A DNA stretch of 39,082 bases from Acidobacteriota bacterium. Its GTDB lineage: Bacteria > Actinomycetota > Acidimicrobiia > Spongiisociales > UBA5794. Location of the stretch: contig JADFQA010000032.1 of assembly GCA_022562055.1 (NCBI GenBank), forward strand, positions 1 to 39,082, in the 5' to 3' direction. Both the position numbers and the translations under genes were made by a program. The notes under the pieces are model-generated. The model had not been told where the DNA came from, did not search any database, and worked only from the letters and a program-made list of their open reading frames with translations. Each line of letters starts with the position of its first letter. Position 1 is the stretch's first letter. Below, piece after piece: positions 8,313 to 17,273 of this stretch.

Positions 8313-9241
8313 GTCGTCTCCTTGTCAGGTTCTCCGGTTTCGGCGCCAACCTCGGGCGACTCGTGGTCCTCGCTCGGCACGACTTCTTCAGTCGACTTCT
8401 TGTCGGTCTCGTCAGTTTTATCGGTCGACCTGTTGTCGATTTCGGCGCCGGCACCCGAATCCTCCGTTTCTTGCCCGTCTCCGCCAATGCCGAAACCCGG
8501 CTCGGCCGGAAATGGCACAGCAGCCTCACCCGAAGGGGACTTTGAGACTTTACGCAGCCTCACCTGCTGGTACGCACCCGCGTCTTGGTCGCGAACGATT
8601 CGCCCGCGATCGAGTTGCACGACACGCCGGCGCATGGCATCAACGATGGCGTGATCGTGAGTGGCCATGACGACCGTTGTCCCGGTGCGGTTGATTCTGT
8701 CGAGGATTCTCATGATGCCCACAGATGTCGCTGGATCGAGGTTGCCGGTTGGCTCGTCTGCAAGCAAGATCAGTGGGCGATTTACAACGGCTCGCGCCAC
8801 CGACACACGCTGCTGTTCACCACCGGAAAGCTGTTTCGGATAGCGATCCGACTTTGCAGACAGACCGACAAGCTTCAGCACCTGGGGGACTTGGGTGTTG
8901 ATCACATGGCGCGGCCGCCCGGTGGCTTCCAACGCGAACGCCACATTCTCGTACACTGTCTTGTTTTGCAGAAGTTTGAAATCCTGAAACACGGTTCCGA
9001 TCGACCGGCGCAGCGGAGGAATTTTCCACTGCGGCAGCTCGGACGCATGTTTACCAGCCACCCAAATATCGCCGCTCGTTGGTTTCTCCTCGCGCATCAT
9101 CAGACGCAGCATCGTGGACTTTCCCGAACCCGACGCACCGACAAGGAATACAAAATCGCCCTTCGCCACATCAAGGCTGACGTCCTTGAGCGCAACGACA
9201 CCACCATCATAAATCTTGGTGACATTCTGGACGCGAATCAT
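8309..9241 (-). CDS. ftsE: Cell division ATP-binding protein FtsE with acidic C-terminal tail
   Basis: The ABC ATPase core comprises residues 1 to about 225. Walker [10 protein letters not shown] is at 35-43, the Q-loop is in VFQDFKL, the signature LSGGEQQR starts at 138, Walker B is ILLADEP (158-164) and the switch His is in MATHDH. The ATG at 9241 was preferred over a 12-residue upstream extension because homology begins at [11 protein letters not shown]. The protein is 310 residues, whereas FtsE is usually about 220-230. The extra 80 residues are Glu/Asp/Thr/Ser-rich and look disordered. It forms the cytoplasmic side of the FtsEX complex. The gene follows prfB and is coupled to ftsX. Confidence 0.95.
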   Translation of the reverse strand: MIRVQNVTKIYDGGVVALKDVSLDVAKGDFVFLVGASGSGKSTMLRLMMREEKPTSGDIWVAGKHASELPQWKIPPLRRSIGTVFQDFKLLQNKTVYENVAFALEATGRPRHVINTQVPQVLKLVGLSAKSDRYPKQLSGGEQQRVSVARAVVNRPLILLADEPTGNLDPATSVGIMRILDRINRTGTTVVMATHDHAIVDAMRRRVVQLDRGRIVRDQDAGAYQQVRLRKVSKSPSGEAAVPFPAEPGFGIGGDGQETEDSGAGAEIDNRSTDKTDETDKKSTEEVVPSEDHESPEVGAETGEPDKETT

Positions 9242-9350
9242 GTACTTCCTGTCTCGTCTCGGGGACCCGCAGCGCACGCGACTGCATTGACCTGGTGTGG
9301 CGGTGTTGCCACAGATAAGAATGGTACCGACGACGCACGATTAGGCCAAC

Positions 9351-9384
9351 TAATCAACTGTGACCTCTAATCAACTGTGACCTC
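9351..9384. repeat. Perfect 17-bp tandem duplication over the prfB stop codon
   Basis: Positions 9351-9367 and 9368-9384 are identical on the plus strand (TAATCAACTGTGACCTC). The copy at 9368-9384 encodes the last residues of RF2 on the minus strand, and the other lies just past the stop codon. It looks like a recent slippage duplication; no function is evident. Confidence 0.8.
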
Positions 9385-10501
9385 GATCGTCGACGTTTCG
9401 TGTTCCTCACGCCGCCATTGCAGGTAGGCGTCGATGAACCCATCTAGGTCACCGTCGAGTACACCTTGCACGTTGCCGATTTCATAGTTCGACCGGAGAT
9501 CCTTGACCATCTGGTACGGCTGCATCACATACGATCGAATCTGACGCCCCCAACCGGCCTCGACCTTCTCGCCACGGACAGCTTCTATTTCCTCCAACTG
9601 CAGTTGGCGCGAATGTTCAGCCAGTCGTGATGCAAGGATCTGCATTGCGCGGTTCCTATTTTGGAGCTGCGATCGCTGATTTTGGCAAGCGACCACGATG
9701 CCGGTGGGTAGATGTGTGATCCGCACTGCGGAGTCCGACGTGTTGACATGCTGCCCACCGGCGCCCTGAGAGCGATAGGTATCAATCCGCAGATCGTCCT
9801 GGTTGATCTCTACCTCGCCAATCTCGATCTCAGGGACGACGTCGACACCTGCGAAACTCGTGTGGCGCCTCGCCTGCGAATCAAACGGAGATATGCGCAC
9901 CAACCTGTGTGTGCCGCGCTCGCTCTCAAACGTCCCGTACGCGTGGTCGCCGCGAATGGTGATCGTCGCGGACTTGATACCGGCCTCGTCACCAGACTGG
10001 ATCTCGTCGATGACAAAGTCCAGCGGACTCCGTTCAAGGTAACGAACGTACATGCGCAGGAGAATCTCGGCCCAGTCCTGGGCGTCGACGCCTCCGGCGC
10101 CAGCGTGCACGCTCACGATGGCGGCACGGTCGTCGTACTCTCCGAAAAACAGCGTCTCGCGTTCAAGAGCATCCACCACCGTGCTCAGTGCGCCAAGCTC
10201 CTCAACGAGCTCGGCCTCAGATTCAACATCTCCCTCTTCCAGCGCGATCTCGAGAAGAATCTCGGTGTCGTCGAGTGATTCTGTGAGGCCCCCAACGCGA
10301 TCGATCACACTGCCAAAGCGAGCCAGCTTCTGAGTGATCGCACGGGCACGGACGTCGTCTTTCCAAAGGTCGGGCGCCGCAGCAAGTTCGCGTAAATGAA
10401 CTAGCTCGGCTTCCTTGCCAGGAACGTCAAAGGAACCTCCTGGCGTTATCGAGCCGGGTGCGGAGTTGCTGGATGAGGCGGAGAGGATCGCTGTTGTTCA
10501 T
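9367..10501 (-). CDS. prfB: Peptide chain release factor 2, expressed through a +1 programmed frameshift
   Basis: RF2 terminates translation at UGA and UAA. Translation starts at ATG 10501 (MNNSDPLRL) and reads 24 codons to CTT, which is followed in frame by TGA (10429-10427). The rest of the protein is in the +1 frame, continuing DVPGKEAELVHLRELA, to a TAG at 9369-9367. The combined product is 377 residues. The stop-recognition tripeptide SPF is in LVRISPFDSQ, and the catalytic GGQ is at about 248-250 in SQGAGGQHVNTSDSAVR. This is not a mutation: an AGGAGG precedes the CTT-TGA-C slippery site with the canonical spacing. secA lies 48 bp upstream; ftsE follows after 125 bp. Conventional ORF calling truncates it to a GTG start at 10308. 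Confidence 0.96.
10427..10441 (-). promoter_or_regulatory. RF2 autoregulatory frameshift site
   Basis: On the minus strand the bases read AGGAGG-TTC-CTT-TGA followed by C. The Shine-Dalgarno-like AGGAGG lies three bases before the CTT shift codon, as in E. coli prfB. When RF2 is scarce the ribosome pauses at UGA and slips +1 to GAC. When RF2 is abundant it terminates. The element therefore provides feedback control of RF2 level. Confidence 0.95.
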
Positions 10502-10549
10502 AGTGCGCCCGATGCTACACGGACAAGCGGGCACAACCGCGCCGAAGGG

Positions 10550-13183
10550 TTACTGGCTGGCGCCCGGCTTACCGTGACAGTATTTGAATTTCTTACCCGA
10601 TCCGCAATGACATGGCTCATTGCGACCGATCTTCTGCTTGACGCGAACGGTCGGATGTTTTGCAACAGGTCCCGACGTCTGGACGTTTTTCGGACGTTCG
10701 GGCTGCTTGCGCTGCTCGACTTTGACGTGAAAGACGTACCGAATTCCGTCCCGCTTTACGGAGTCAACAAGATCCGAAAAGGCGTCGTACCCCTCCCTCT
10801 GGTACTCGACCAGCGGATCACGTTGCGCGAGCGCCCGCAGACCGATACCCGAACGCAGATAGTCCATTGCTGCGAGGTGATCTCGCCATTTGTTGTCGAT
10901 AACCGTCAAAATCACCGACCGTTCAAGCTGTCGGAGTAGGTCGGTTCCCAGTTCGGCTTCGCGGGCCACGTACGCCTTGGCGGCTTCGTTGAGGAACGCC
11001 TCGACCACCTCATCCTCGGTGATCGTATCCGCATCTGCAAACGAGGCTCGAGTCAACGTTGATGGGTAGACCTGGGCCATGGCGTGCTCAAGCTCATCCC
11101 AGTCCCATTCATGTGGATCAACGTTCTCGATCACGGCGAGAACTTCGTTTTCGACAACCTCATCGCGCCAAGTCTCGACAAGCGAGCTGGTGTCGTCATC
11201 CTGGAGAACCTGGTTGCGCCATTGATAAATGATCTTGCGCTGCGTGTTCATCACTTCGTCGTACTTCAGTACGTCCTTGCGAATCTCAAAGTTCTGCGAC
11301 TCGACTTGGGTCTGGGCACGTTCGATCGCCTTTGACACCATCCCAGCCTCGATCGGCACGTCGCGGGGAATCTTGAGTCGCGCCATGATCGATGCAACAC
11401 GGTCGTTGGCGAAGCGGCGCATGAGATCGTCCTGGAGAGACAAGTAGAACCGTGACTCACCAACGTCACCTTGACGGCCGGAACGCCCGCGGAGCTGATT
11501 GTCGATGCGGCGCGAGTCGTGTCTCTCGGTTCCTAAAACGTACAACCCCCCGGCATTTAGCACGACTGACTTCGCCGCGGCGGTCTCGACAGTGAACTTC
11601 TTCGTAGCCTCCGCGAGCACCGCAGAATATTCTTGCGCATCGGGCAGGATGTCGAGCTTGCGCATTTCCTGCTCGGCAAGCGCTTCGGGGTTGCCGCCGA
11701 GCATGATGTCGACCCCACGCCCAGCCATGTTCGTCGCAACAGTGACCGCACCCGGTTGCCCGGCCTGTGCAACGATTACGCTCTCGTTGGCGTGCTGTTT
11801 GGCGTTAAGTACCTCGTGTTTCACGCCGCGCCGGCTGAGCAGGCCCGACAAGAGCTCGGACTTCTCGATCGAAATCGTGCCGACGAGTATGGGCTGCAGG
11901 TCCTCGTGACGTTCTACGATGTCATCGACGAGCGCGTCGAACTTCGCTTCCTCATCGATGTACACCAAATCTGGTTGATCGGCGCGGGCGATGTCCTCGT
12001 TGGTGGGAACCACAATGACGTCGAGACCGTAGATCTCCTTGAACTCGCCCTCTTCGGTGACAGCCGTCCCGGTCATGCCACACAGTTTTTCATACATCCG
12101 GAAGTAGTTCTGCAACGTGATCGTGGCGAGGGTCTGGTTCTCCTCTTTGATGCGAACGCCTTCTTTGGCTTCAATCGCCTGATGCTGCCCCTCCGAATAC
12201 CGACGCCCGTCGAGCACGCGGCCGGTAAACTCGTCGACAATCTTCACTTCTCCGTTGTTGATCAGGTAGTCGACGTCACGCTCGTAAAGTTCCTTCGCTT
12301 TTAGCGCGACATCGAGATGTTGAATCATGTCGACGTTGGCGTGGTCGTACATGTTTTCGATCCCGAGGATCTCTTCGACCCGATACACTCCCTGTTCGGT
12401 GGTGATGACAAGCCGCTTCTTTTCATCGACCTCGTAGTCATCGTCGCGACGCAACCGCTGAACGATGCGAGCGAACTCCTTGTACCACTTGCCTGATTCA
12501 CCGACGATCCCTGAGATGATGAGCGGCGTGCGGGCCTCGTCGATGAGGATCGAATCGACCTCGTCGATGATGGCGTAGGCATGACCTTGCTGCACCATGT
12601 TCTGGGGGCGCATTGCCATGTTGTCGCGCAGATAGTCGAAACCGAACTCGTTGTTGGTCCCGTACGTGATGTCTGCTTCGTACTCGGGGCGGCGCTCCTC
12701 CGGCGTCATGGATGACTGGATCAAGCCCACACTCAGGCCGAGGAACTTGTGGATACGACCCATCCACTGCGCGTCGCGTGACGCTAGGTAGTCGTTGACT
12801 GTCACGATATGGACACCGTCACCGGTCAGCCCGTTGAGATACGCCGGCATCGTGCCGACCAAGGTCTTTCCTTCGCCGGTACGCATCTCGGCGATCATGC
12901 CGCGGTTCAAGGCTCCGGCACCAATGACCTGGACGTCGTAGTGGCGTTGACCGAGCACCCGGATCGCGGCCTCACGCACGACTGCAAACGCCTCTACCTC
13001 GAGGTCATCCACCGATTCACCGACCTCCAGACGCTTGCGGAACTCATCTGTCTTGGCGCGCAACTCTTCGTCGGTGAGATCAACAACGCCGGCTTCGACA
13101 GCGTTCACGGCGTCGACAAGTTCAAGAAGCTCTTTGAGATGCTTACCTTCGCCAAAATGCAGGACTTTTCTAAAGATCGACAT
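10550..13183 (-). CDS. secA: Preprotein translocase ATPase SecA
   Basis: The 877-residue motor drives Sec-dependent export through SecYEG. Walker A is MRTGEGKT (about 100-107); the DEAD-type Walker B region reads IIDEVDSILIDEARTPLIISG. The TNMAGRGVDIMLGGNPE and GTERHDSRRIDNQLRGRSGRQGDVG motifs of the second nucleotide-binding fold are present. The C-terminus holds the SEC-C zinc motif CHCGSGKKFKYCHG. The length is typical of full SecA1. The ATG at 13183 has no clear Shine-Dalgarno sequence. A TAGACT box (13198-13193) lies 9 bp upstream, so initiation on a near-leaderless transcript is possible. The 131-bp gap upstream holds nothing else recognised. The prfB start lies 48 bp downstream. Confidence 0.97.
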   Translation of the reverse strand: MSIFRKVLHFGEGKHLKELLELVDAVNAVEAGVVDLTDEELRAKTDEFRKRLEVGESVDDLEVEAFAVVREAAIRVLGQRHYDVQVIGAGALNRGMIAEMRTGEGKTLVGTMPAYLNGLTGDGVHIVTVNDYLASRDAQWMGRIHKFLGLSVGLIQSSMTPEERRPEYEADITYGTNNEFGFDYLRDNMAMRPQNMVQQGHAYAIIDEVDSILIDEARTPLIISGIVGESGKWYKEFARIVQRLRRDDDYEVDEKKRLVITTEQGVYRVEEILGIENMYDHANVDMIQHLDVALKAKELYERDVDYLINNGEVKIVDEFTGRVLDGRRYSEGQHQAIEAKEGVRIKEENQTLATITLQNYFRMYEKLCGMTGTAVTEEGEFKEIYGLDVIVVPTNEDIARADQPDLVYIDEEAKFDALVDDIVERHEDLQPILVGTISIEKSELLSGLLSRRGVKHEVLNAKQHANESVIVAQAGQPGAVTVATNMAGRGVDIMLGGNPEALAEQEMRKLDILPDAQEYSAVLAEATKKFTVETAAAKSVVLNAGGLYVLGTERHDSRRIDNQLRGRSGRQGDVGESRFYLSLQDDLMRRFANDRVASIMARLKIPRDVPIEAGMVSKAIERAQTQVESQNFEIRKDVLKYDEVMNTQRKIIYQWRNQVLQDDDTSSLVETWRDEVVENEVLAVIENVDPHEWDWDELEHAMAQVYPSTLTRASFADADTITEDEVVEAFLNEAAKAYVAREAELGTDLLRQLERSVILTVIDNKWRDHLAAMDYLRSGIGLRALAQRDPLVEYQREGYDAFSDLVDSVKRDGIRYVFHVKVEQRKQPERPKNVQTSGPVAKHPTVRVKQKIGRNEPCHCGSGKKFKYCHGKPGASQ

Positions 13184-13314
13184 AGGAAAACAAGTCTAGA
13201 AGACCGCTGGTTGTTACCGGCGGTATCTCGCAACCGGACTTGTGACTCGGCAACGCGGCGCAGGGGATCCACCGATCACGATCACCGAGATGAATTGGTC
13301 GTTGCGCTGGCGCG

Positions 13315-14658
13315 TCATTGCGCGGGAGCCTCGTTTGAACGGGCGATGATTTCAAGAAGAGCGACCGGGTCGAAATCGGTCTGCTGTGGCAGCAACTGTA
13401 ACGCCACCTCTTCAATGCCGATTAACAGTGGCTCCGGCGAGACTTTGAAGCCGGCCCGGTCCTGCACAACGAAAGTCGCAAGCGGAACGTCCGGTTCGAT
13501 CGCACGCTCGGCAACGACCACTGTCTCACCTGTTTTGAGACGCAGGATCGATCCCGGCGGGAAAACTCCCATCATCGATATGAAGACCTTCACGACATCG
13601 GGATCGTACGAAGACCCGGCCGCGCCGAGCACAACGTCGAGAGCACGGGCGGGTGTTTCCGCCCGGCGGTATGAACGACGAGTAGTGACTGCGTCGTAGG
13701 TGTCGACAACTGCAACGATCCGCGAAAATATGTGCGGTCTGCGACGACGCTGATATTTCGGGTAACCCTTGCCATCAAAACGTGCGTGATGTTCGAGCGC
13801 GACGGTTGCGGCGATTTCGTGACCCTCGCCCCCAGCCGCCAGAATCGCCAACGCACCTTCCTGGGGGTGCAGTTGGATCTCCTTCCACTGGCCGTCGTCG
13901 AGACGCCCCGGGTAATTCAGAGTCGCAGCCGAGACAGCAACTTTGCCAATGTCGTGCAACACAGCACCGACACCGACCGGAATCAGACTTTCCTTGTCGA
14001 CGCCAATCATGCGCCCGGTCGCCAGAGCAAGGATGCAAGTGTTGACAGAGTGAAAAAACGTGTATTCATCATGACTCTTCACAGTCGACAGCAACAGCGA
14101 TGCGCTAGCATGCGAAACAGCGTGTTCAAAGAGTCCCTCGACGGCATCGAAGACCGATGACAGCTCGATCGATCCCTGGCTCGCCATCGACGTCGTCACG
14201 CTGCGCAGAGCGTCTATGCCATCCGTGTACGCCCTCCGCACCGAAGTCGTCGCCGAGTCCTCCGGCTCAAGACCGACGAGCGAGTAGTCGTTGAGTCGCA
14301 CTGTTCCGTCCGCCGGCAGGTCGTCGGAGGATCCCCCGACGAAGGCCGCAAGATCTTCAAGGTCGTCCAACGAAAGCGGCGACTCAAGTGTAATGGAGTC
14401 GATGCCACGCGCCTGCATGTCACGCAAAAGGACGTGGTACTCCAAGGACGTGTGCGGCAAAACAACCCTGTCGAAGTAGAACGCTGAGTCGAAGATCGCT
14501 AGGTCGACGCGACCAGCGCCCCCCAGCAAATCGAGCGCAGCAACCTCGACGGATCTGCTCGCTTCGACAGTGAGGGGATGCGCTGCCGGGTACAGACTGA
14601 GCTGACGCATCAACCTGCGAAGCGACCTTAGAAACAGACCAACGTTCTTTTCGCTCAC
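13315..14658 (-). CDS. HD-GYP domain protein with an N-terminal module of unknown function
   Basis: This 447-residue cytoplasmic protein has an HD-GYP phosphohydrolase domain at about 180-340. It contains His203, HDIGK at 235-239, the HP pair at 264-265 and HHARFDGKGYP at 290-300, followed by VVDTYDAVTTRRSYR. The metal ligands of the family are essentially present, so cyclic-di-GMP hydrolysis is plausible. Residues 1 to about 115 form a separate domain with SLYPAAHP near its start. The same arrangement appears in the upstream HEAT-repeat protein. A C-terminal region of about 90 residues follows the HD-GYP domain. The start is GTG at 14658, overlapping the HEAT gene stop by four bases (GTGA). 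It is the last gene of the hpf operon; secA follows after 131 bp. Confidence 0.85.
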   Translation of the reverse strand: MSEKNVGLFLRSLRRLMRQLSLYPAAHPLTVEASRSVEVAALDLLGGAGRVDLAIFDSAFYFDRVVLPHTSLEYHVLLRDMQARGIDSITLESPLSLDDLEDLAAFVGGSSDDLPADGTVRLNDYSLVGLEPEDSATTSVRRAYTDGIDALRSVTTSMASQGSIELSSVFDAVEGLFEHAVSHASASLLLSTVKSHDEYTFFHSVNTCILALATGRMIGVDKESLIPVGVGAVLHDIGKVAVSAATLNYPGRLDDGQWKEIQLHPQEGALAILAAGGEGHEIAATVALEHHARFDGKGYPKYQRRRRPHIFSRIVAVVDTYDAVTTRRSYRRAETPARALDVVLGAAGSSYDPDVVKVFISMMGVFPPGSILRLKTGETVVVAERAIEPDVPLATFVVQDRAGFKVSPEPLLIGIEEVALQLLPQQTDFDPVALLEIIARSNEAPAQ

Positions 14659-16619
14659 GAGACCTCAAGACTTTCGCGTGCAGCATGTTTGAGCGCACGG
14701 ACCTGGCTGCTAAAGCTGAACCGTTTCGCCGCAAGGCGGCGCAGCGAATCGCGAGCAACATCGGTGTTGAAGGTTCCGAGAATTTTGATGAGTTGAATCG
14801 CGACTTCTTGTTTGACCCGTTGTCTAGCAAGCTCATCGACGAGAAGTCCGTCGAGGTTTGGTGCATCGCTGGAACGCAAAAGGGAAACCGCGGTCTGACG
14901 AACACGCTCGTTGTCGTCCGCCAGACTTCTAATCAAGATCGGCGCAGCCCCGGACCGCATCAACCGCACAAGGCTGCGCAGCACTTCGACACGCACGCGG
15001 TGCTCGTCGTGGGCTAACAATCGTCGCAGCCCGGGAACGGCGGCGTCACGGTCCGTTTTACCGAGCACGATCGCCAGATTACGGATGACATACCAGGGTT
15101 GGTTGACAAGATAATCATCGAGCACTCGCGGATTGCGGTTTGCGGCCGAAGCAAGCATCTCCGTTATTGCTCGGCGCACTTGGCCATCGTCCTCGACGGC
15201 GAGTTGACGAACCAACGGGTCGACGGCGGACACACCGAACTGCTCGAACAAATCAAGCGCCTCTTCGGTCGGACTCGAGCCGCCGTGTGTCGCGATCATT
15301 AGACGCAGCGTTTCGGGCGAAAGTATCTTGGCGACACCCTCATGAACTATCCCAGCGCGCTCTCTGGCGAATGGAGGATCAGCGAGTACTGCAGAGACAT
15401 AAAGTTGGGCCTCATCCAAAGTACTGTCGCGAATCATCCTGACGACCCTTGCTCCCCACACCCGCACAACGCGATGAAAACGATCGTCGCGATATTCGCA
15501 TTCGAGCAACGCTCGTAAGGTCGCCCTAGCCAGTTCACCGTAATCGAGAGCGATGCGCATCTCACTCTGAAGCGCGAGCAGGGTGTCAGCAACACCATCT
15601 TTCGACGCGTCAGCGACAACCGCGGAAACCCTGGCGGCAACCGCCATGCGTGCAGCCTCGACGTCTCTCGACGACTCGAGTCCTTCGAGGAGATCCGCGG
15701 GAGCGGCAGAGGAATCGAACGACGCCAATTCGGCGTACTTCAAGAGGAGACCTCGACCGCCCTCGCTCAAATCGGGAAGGAAGGCAGATAGTTCGGCTCC
15801 GGTGAACTGATCGAGGAATACCTGATGGCGCTCGTCTGAAAGACGTTCGAGTGCGCGTTCCATAACCTCCAGTTGAATCGCATGTGGTAGAAAAAAGAAC
15901 GATTCGATGAAAGTGCGGAACCCCTTCCACACATCAACGTCGCCCTGCCGAAGGGTCGCAATCATCGCCTTCGGTCTCTCAGCAAGCGGCCACGCCGTCG
16001 CATGAAGCTCCTCGATTCCGCCAATGAACTCGCCAGCCGGATCATCCTTGCTCCCGAGAACCGCGGTGGCGACGTCGATAGGGTCTTCTCCACGTTGGGC
16101 AGCGGCGGCCGCGGGCACTGACAGCGTGGAATAAGCCCCGTCGTCGTGTTCTTCTTCGGATGCCGGATCGCCGTCTCCGTCAACGAAGGACAACAGACCT
16201 CTCTCGAAGACTTCGATACCTTCAATTCCAAGTCCGCGAACTACGGAATGCGCCCCGCCTTGGGAACGCACCTCATCGTCGTGGGTTGCAATCACCCCAA
16301 AAAAGTCGATGAGCGAAAGCGAAGTGACCGCCGGGTCGAATCTCAGGAACTCAACGTCGTGAACGAACAGCTCGCGAGCAAGACGTTCAGCTCCTTCACG
16401 CGTCGGTGTGGGCTCGCCATCTTCGTTGAGAAAGGTGCCGGGCCCTATGCCTATGGTGAACGGGGTCTCAAGCGCCTGCAAGACGTCAAGGGCACGGGCA
16501 AAAGCTGGCTGTTCTCCCGGGTTCGGATAAAGCGAATACGTAGTCCACGCAGTGCCTACCGCGTCAAGAATGGCCCTGAGTTGATCATCGGGAGATTCTG
16601 TTTCGGAAGCCCACGCCAT
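14655..16619 (-). CDS. HEAT-repeat protein, function unknown
   Basis: This 654-residue soluble protein has no signal peptide or membrane helix. The N-terminal region (1 to about 115) contains YSLYPNPGEQPAF at 28-40 and LSLIDFFGVIA, mirroring the N-terminus of the HD-GYP protein encoded next. The middle is helical. The C-terminal third carries HEAT-like repeats, for example VPGLRRLLAHDEHRVRVEVL and APILIRSLADDNERVRQTAV, suggesting a protein-binding scaffold. The ATG at 16619 lies 3 bp from the stop of the response regulator, and the stop overlaps the HD-GYP start. The gene is likely to act with both neighbours. No enzymatic motif was seen. Confidence 0.75.
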   Translation of the reverse strand: MAWASETESPDDQLRAILDAVGTAWTTYSLYPNPGEQPAFARALDVLQALETPFTIGIGPGTFLNEDGEPTPTREGAERLARELFVHDVEFLRFDPAVTSLSLIDFFGVIATHDDEVRSQGGAHSVVRGLGIEGIEVFERGLLSFVDGDGDPASEEEHDDGAYSTLSVPAAAAAQRGEDPIDVATAVLGSKDDPAGEFIGGIEELHATAWPLAERPKAMIATLRQGDVDVWKGFRTFIESFFFLPHAIQLEVMERALERLSDERHQVFLDQFTGAELSAFLPDLSEGGRGLLLKYAELASFDSSAAPADLLEGLESSRDVEAARMAVAARVSAVVADASKDGVADTLLALQSEMRIALDYGELARATLRALLECEYRDDRFHRVVRVWGARVVRMIRDSTLDEAQLYVSAVLADPPFARERAGIVHEGVAKILSPETLRLMIATHGGSSPTEEALDLFEQFGVSAVDPLVRQLAVEDDGQVRRAITEMLASAANRNPRVLDDYLVNQPWYVIRNLAIVLGKTDRDAAVPGLRRLLAHDEHRVRVEVLRSLVRLMRSGAAPILIRSLADDNERVRQTAVSLLRSSDAPNLDGLLVDELARQRVKQEVAIQLIKILGTFNTDVARDSLRRLAAKRFSFSSQVRALKHAARESLEVS

Positions 16620-16622
16620 GGC

Positions 16623-17273
16623 TCAGCCGATCGAAATGAGGTTCTCACGTACTGCATACAGCACCGCTTCATTGCGCGAATGCAGGCCGAGCTTGTCGAG
16701 AATGTTCCGAATGTGGTTCTTGACGGTGTTTTCGGAAATAAAGAGCGCTTCGCCGATCGACCGCGAAGTCATCCCGTGAGCAACCAAGCCGAGGACCTCT
16801 ATTTCCCGGCCTGTCAGCTTCGGCTTGCGGGCCTGTAGAAGTTCCTGATGCCGCAGCAATTGCCGGCACACATCGAACAGTTTCCCGGCCATGCGAGACG
16901 AAATCACGGCCCCTCCCCCGACAACGCGTTCGATTGACTCGACGAGCTGATCGAACGGAGTGTCCTTGACAATGTAGCCCCGAGCTCCACTCTTGAGAGC
17001 GGAGAGCATGTCCTCTTCACTTTCAGACCCGGTGAGCAGAATTACCTGACAGTTTGGCGCTACTGCGGCGATCTTCTCCACAGCTTCAAGACCGGAAACT
17101 CCGGGCATCAGCACATCGAGCAGCACGATGTCCGGTTGTAACCGCTCGGCGCCCGCAACGGATCCCTCGGCCGTGTCGGCCTCGCCAACCACGTCAAAGC
17201 CGGCTCCTCGCAGCGCAGAAGTCAGACCAGCTCTGAACAGGGGTACGTCGTCAACGACGAGCAGTTTTATCAT
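16623..17273 (-). CDS. NarL/FixJ-family response regulator
   Basis: The 216-residue protein has a receiver domain (about 1-120) with acidic pair Asp8/Asp9, phosphoacceptor Asp53 in LLDVLMPG, Thr81 and Lys103. It is followed by a LuxR-type helix-turn-helix (about 152-210), in which LTGREIEVLGLVAHGMTSRSIGEALFISENTVKNHI can be read. All residues for phosphotransfer are intact, so it should be a phosphorylation-controlled transcription factor. No histidine kinase is encoded nearby, which makes it an orphan within this window. The start codon overlaps the hpf stop by four bases (ATGA), a strong sign of co-expression with the ribosome hibernation factor. Confidence 0.93.
   Translation of the reverse strand: MIKLLVVDDVPLFRAGLTSALRGAGFDVVGEADTAEGSVAGAERLQPDIVLLDVLMPGVSGLEAVEKIAAVAPNCQVILLTGSESEEDMLSALKSGARGYIVKDTPFDQLVESIERVVGGGAVISSRMAGKLFDVCRQLLRHQELLQARKPKLTGREIEVLGLVAHGMTSRSIGEALFISENTVKNHIRNILDKLGLHSRNEAVLYAVRENLISIG

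Noticed and set aside
10308-10428. prfB as a truncated or frameshifted pseudogene
   Set aside because: The frame change coincides with a complete RF2 programmed frameshift signal, so it is regulated expression rather than damage.
11633-12304. 223-residue plus-strand frame inside secA
   Set aside because: No recognisable motif, and the opposite strand encodes well-conserved SecA throughout.
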